NCBI GenBank assembly: GCA_002633005.1
Contig: NMRA01000027.1
Span: 1,167,788-1,231,787, forward strand
Direction of reading: 5' to 3'
Source: Phoronis australis
Lineage: Eukaryota > Phoronida > Phoronidae
DNA: 64,000 bases
The position numbers and the translations under genes are program-made. The notes beneath the pieces are model-generated. The model had not been told where the DNA came from, did no database searches, and was given only the letters and a program-made list of their open reading frames with translations. Positions 60,534 through 64,000 of this stretch are shown here, piece after piece. The first letter of the stretch is position 1, and each line of letters begins with the position of its first letter.

Positions 60534-61414
60534 TGCACCTGGTCTCTGAGTGCTTCTCTGTATCACATCTTACCCAGCATGCCCTGCTGATAGGGTCGAT
60601 GCCCTGCTACTTTCTCCCTACGCATTATCTCTTTAATTCCTCACTTTTCACCATAAGTGTATCGGAAGCTTGCTCAACTGTTCAGTTGAAGTCCAGTACT
60701 TTCTTACTTGGTTCATTCACTGCTGGCTCTGTTGGCGGTACGGAAATTCTTACCAGTGAGGTGCATTGAGTGTTGTTAACATGCAAACATGATATGTTGT
60801 GTTCGAATCCACTGTTGAGCACCGTTGCTTTTTAATATGACGTACTTGAAATGGAGTATTAACCTGCCATCTTCGGAATGACAGTGCCGTGAATTAACAC
60901 CATTTTGCTTTGCTGAGTACTGGAGCCTTGTGCAATAGTGTGATGAAATGGTGTTTGGAATCATCACTGACTATATACTGGAATGCTGATGGTGTGCTGT
61001 CCATTCACTTATTGACTGATGGCAAATATGCGCGGTGTCATTGGTCTTTTGTAGAAACTTTTTTATTTTACTCGAAAGTTCCAAGCAGCAGATGACAGGT
61101 TACCAAGCTACCAAAATACTTCTTGTCTTTGGGATATCTAGATCGTGTTTTGCTGGATATTCATTTTGCCGCTCTTTTTGTATGGTCGACCTGGTGACAC
61201 AAGACGGTGGAGTGCCTTTTTAGTACATTAGTTGTTATGACTGTCATGGATTGGTTTTATTTCCGCAAAGTTTACCTCAAGCCATTCTTTCTTGGCACCT
61301 GTAGGAGTTGTTTATGTGAGTATTGAAATGGAGCCACTGTGCATTTGTTTTGTTTGGCCTTGAAGACAACTGTAAATGAGTAAATTGTATACCTAGGTTA
61401 GTGTTCATATTCTT

Positions 61415-61830
61415 AAGGTTATATGCAGGGCCTCGTGGACTGGTCTGTATTTAGCCAAATGTCTTCAATACTGTAGATTTTAAATGACTAGATGTTTTAT
61501 GAAAATAGAAAGCCAATAAAATTTTTGATTTTATACCATTCAGTCTGCCATGCATTAGAGCATGTGGCCATGTATGTATGGTAAATTTTAGCAAGAAAGA
61601 AAGGTCCATTCATACCAAAACAAAGGTATAAGTAACATGACCAAATATTATTTTGAATAAGTGTTTATTATGAAATCTCAAAAACGATCTTACAGTTTTT
61701 ATGAATTATAATTTTGTTTCCTTTTCTGCAACTTTCAAATCTTTTATAAAAATAATAAACATTCTACTTTTTGATAGCCTCTCCTGTGTAAGTGTAACAA
61801 ACCTTATAGTGGGCGCAATTTGAATGTGAA
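61415..61830 (+). mobile_element. Copy of the inverted-repeat element family, 3' part unclear
   Basis: Begins CTTAAGGTTATATGCAGGGCC and shares GTATTTAGCCAAATGTC, TTTTTGATTTTATACC, GTAAATTTTAGCAA, ATGAAATCTCAAAAACG and TTTTTGATAGCCTCTC with the other copies. Confidence 0.55.
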
Positions 61831-62194
61831 GGTTTTAACTGTAGAAATTAATCAGTAAACTCCAGTCCGTTCATCTTGCATATCATGTAAAATTAGTAGG
61901 GAAAGGGGCCCCCATTCCGAAACGCGCCAAAGCAAAGGTTTTGAAAATGTTACTTGGCAAATTGTTAACATGGGTTCAGTGATTATTATCTAAACGTATG
62001 TTTTGATGAGCCTGGAACTATTGCCTCAGGCTTCCTTTGGCCGTATTAATGTGTTGATCGTGATGAAAGTTTCTGTGGTTTTTTGCAAATACCATCAGCA
62101 TGTAAACAGAATCAGCTGTTGAGATTAGTTTGCTGTTTCTGTACTTGCTCACCTTGCATTGATGAGCTGGACTGCACTGACTTGGCAGTCACAA

Positions 62195-62590
62195 GGAAGT
62201 GGTCTTTATAAAGTTGGGAGGAAGTGGTTTGTACAAGTCACAGGGAAGTGTTCTGTACACGTCACAAGGAAGTGGTTTGTACAAGTCACTGGGAAGTGGT
62301 GTGTACAAGTCACAGGGAAGTGGTGTACAGGTCACAGGGAAGTGGTGTACAAGTCACAGGGAAGTGGTGTACANGTATAGGTCTCAGGGAAGTGGTGTGC
62401 AGGTCACAGGGAAGTGGTGTACAGGTCACAGGGAAGTGGTGTACAGGTCACAAGGAAGTGGTTTGTACAAGTCACTGGGAAGTGTTTTGTACAAGTCACT
62501 GGGAAGTGGAGTGTACAAGTCACAGGGAAATTATTTGTGTAAGTCACAATGAAGTGGTCTTTACAGTCACCGGGATGTGGTCTTATCAAG
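62195..62590. repeat. Minisatellite, about 21-25 bp unit, with an assembly gap
   Basis: About 17 units of CACAGGGAAGTGGTGTACAAGT and variants (GGGAAGTGGTTTGTACAAGTCACT). A single n lies at 62374. The open frames that run through it in several frames come from the repeat. Confidence 0.95.
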
Positions 62591-64000
62591 TTGCATGTCC
62601 TCCACAGGTAACCTTATAAACTCAGTCAAATTTTCACACCATGGTTGCCATGGCTGTTGTTTCAAATATCATATGTTAGTAAGATTCTGCATCACTTTCT
62701 ACTGTGCTTGCATACATCAAGAGTATACTCAAATTTCCATAGCTGTTAACTGCCTATCACAATTTTACGTTTGTAGAATATAGTCTATGTAACACTATTT
62801 TCAAGTTCATAAAACTAAAAGGTCTTTACAGAAGATCCTAGACCCTCATTTGTAGTAATTGCAAATAGACTTATTAAGGTTGTTTGACTAGCGGAAAAGT
62901 CATAAAGCAGTCGTTGTTTAATGACACTGACTAATTTATATAATGATGATTTGATTATTACTTTTTATTTTAAATGACAGGATATTTAATTGAAAAAATG
63001 TTGATTTTGTGTTGAGTATCAATTACTATTGTAGTGTTAAATAATCAAACTTCACAGTGATGTGATACTAAACAACGCACAAACCCATGTAGAAATTATC
63101 TATGACTTAATTGAAACAACACATTTAAATTAATTAAAGAATATGAGTCTCATCTTGTATTATTTACATCAGCTCAACTCATTTCACAATCCTAATAGTT
63201 GTCATGGGAATAATAGAAATATGACGACCACTGAAAAGTTGTTTGAGGCCTCAAGTGCGGAATATGGATCTTTAGGTATGTAAACATCCTGGTCGAACTT
63301 ATCATAGATTGACATTCTTCATACAGTGTAAACATTGTTTTAAAGGCCATTAAAAGTGCTGATATTTCTGAAATTATATGTAAGACTGGTTGTGCTAAGG
63401 CAATTTACCAGGGTGTCTACCATCACTGCCACAGTATTATCTAAGCACTGCAGATTGGATGTTTTCAGAACATAGCACCTCAATAGGCGCTCTCTAGAGT
63501 AATGAGAGCAGGAAAGTGAATTTTTATTGATCCCGACTTAGATTTGGCAGACAGAAATTCAATTTAGTTATTGCTTGGTGGTTCATTAATTTTAAAACAG
63601 GGGAACCAATTTCAAGCGCCTTCCATTGCTTGATTATGTTGAGTCCACTAGTTTATTTTAGCTTTTTGTTACCGACTAAGCTTGAAATTGACCTGCTTGA
63701 TCCGAGTCGAGCCGCAGCCACTGGCTTGGTTGTCTATTTCTTTACAGTGGGAAATGTATGGAACACGATAATGAATCCTTGTTCATTCATTGACAATTCG
63801 AAAGGTATACCCTTTTTCGAAAGACATCAGTAAATCCCACTGCATAGAAGTGTAAATTTGGCGGCATAATGGCAGGAAAGGTGTTAAAACACTTTTTATA
63901 CCAGTAGGTCGAAACCTCCCGTCCGCTTTACATTGGATCTATAGGTGGCGCCGAATGCTTGTCTACCAAACTCCTTTTCACCATCTGGTAGGTTAGCGAA

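Larger units (their letters stand above)
59107..64000 (+). other. Downstream intron sequence: no exon I can defend
   Basis: After the donor at 59107 the next exon should start with two bases of a codon. I found none with a good acceptor, open frame and donor. Present are two copies of the inverted-repeat family (60040-60533, 61415-61830) and a minisatellite (62195-62590). The rest is AT-rich and unremarkable. Confidence 0.55.

Noticed and set aside
62159-62619. Overlapping open frames in three reading frames
   Set aside because: All come from a minisatellite whose unit lacks stops; one is interrupted by the n.
63238-63279. Possible small exon before a GTATGT donor at about 63277
   Set aside because: No acceptor gives an open frame in the phase needed after exon 9.

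Overview
This is a stretch of animal (metazoan) nuclear DNA. The evidence is GT-AG introns, exons separated by kilobases of non-coding sequence, interspersed transposon remnants, minisatellites and three single-base gaps (n at 10871, 32690 and 62374). I cannot name the species. The base composition, the high polymorphism between near-duplicate segments and the repeat types would suit a marine invertebrate, but that is only an impression.

I can support one gene, on the + strand, entering from the left edge and probably leaving at the right. Nine exons join in one open reading frame: 1-4012, 44312-44404, 46378-46837, 47673-49264, 51597-51771, 52666-52774, 54498-54645, 56410-56548 and 58457-59106. 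All eight junctions keep reading phase (phases 1,1,2,1,2,0,1,2), giving 7378 coding bases, about 2459 codons. Exons 6 and 7 together encode ERIARYKE-ERRKALA followed by a KYSRYRKS segment. This is the N-terminal signature of supervillin (SVIL), the actin- and myosin-II-binding membrane scaffold of the villin/gelsolin superfamily. The gelsolin-like repeats and villin headpiece would lie downstream of the window. More than 2,100 residues of low-complexity, Ser/Lys/Arg-rich sequence precede that signature, far more than in vertebrate supervillin as I remember it. This extension carries its own short repeats: LWE motifs, three DDMxFR motifs, RESTPP motifs and (S)LRARR motifs.

Layout: 1-4012 is one giant exon, open at its 5' side. 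4013-44311 is a 40-kb intron with repeats, two false-looking tandem duplications and several candidate alternative first exons whose phase-1 donors would splice in frame to exon 2 (best case 14979-15039). 44312-59106 holds eight exons with introns of about 0.8-2.3 kb. 59107-64000 shows no exon I can defend, and has a minisatellite and repeat copies.

The most useful unexpected points are these. (1) Both large tandem duplications (9886-11856 and 30869-34519) meet exactly at a single n, so they are probably unmerged overlapping contigs or alleles, not biology. (2) A 74-bp unit carrying the exon 8 splice acceptor is present three times in tandem. (3) A dispersed element with 15-bp terminal inverted repeats occurs in at least six copies. 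(4) There are phase-compatible alternative first exons inside intron 1.
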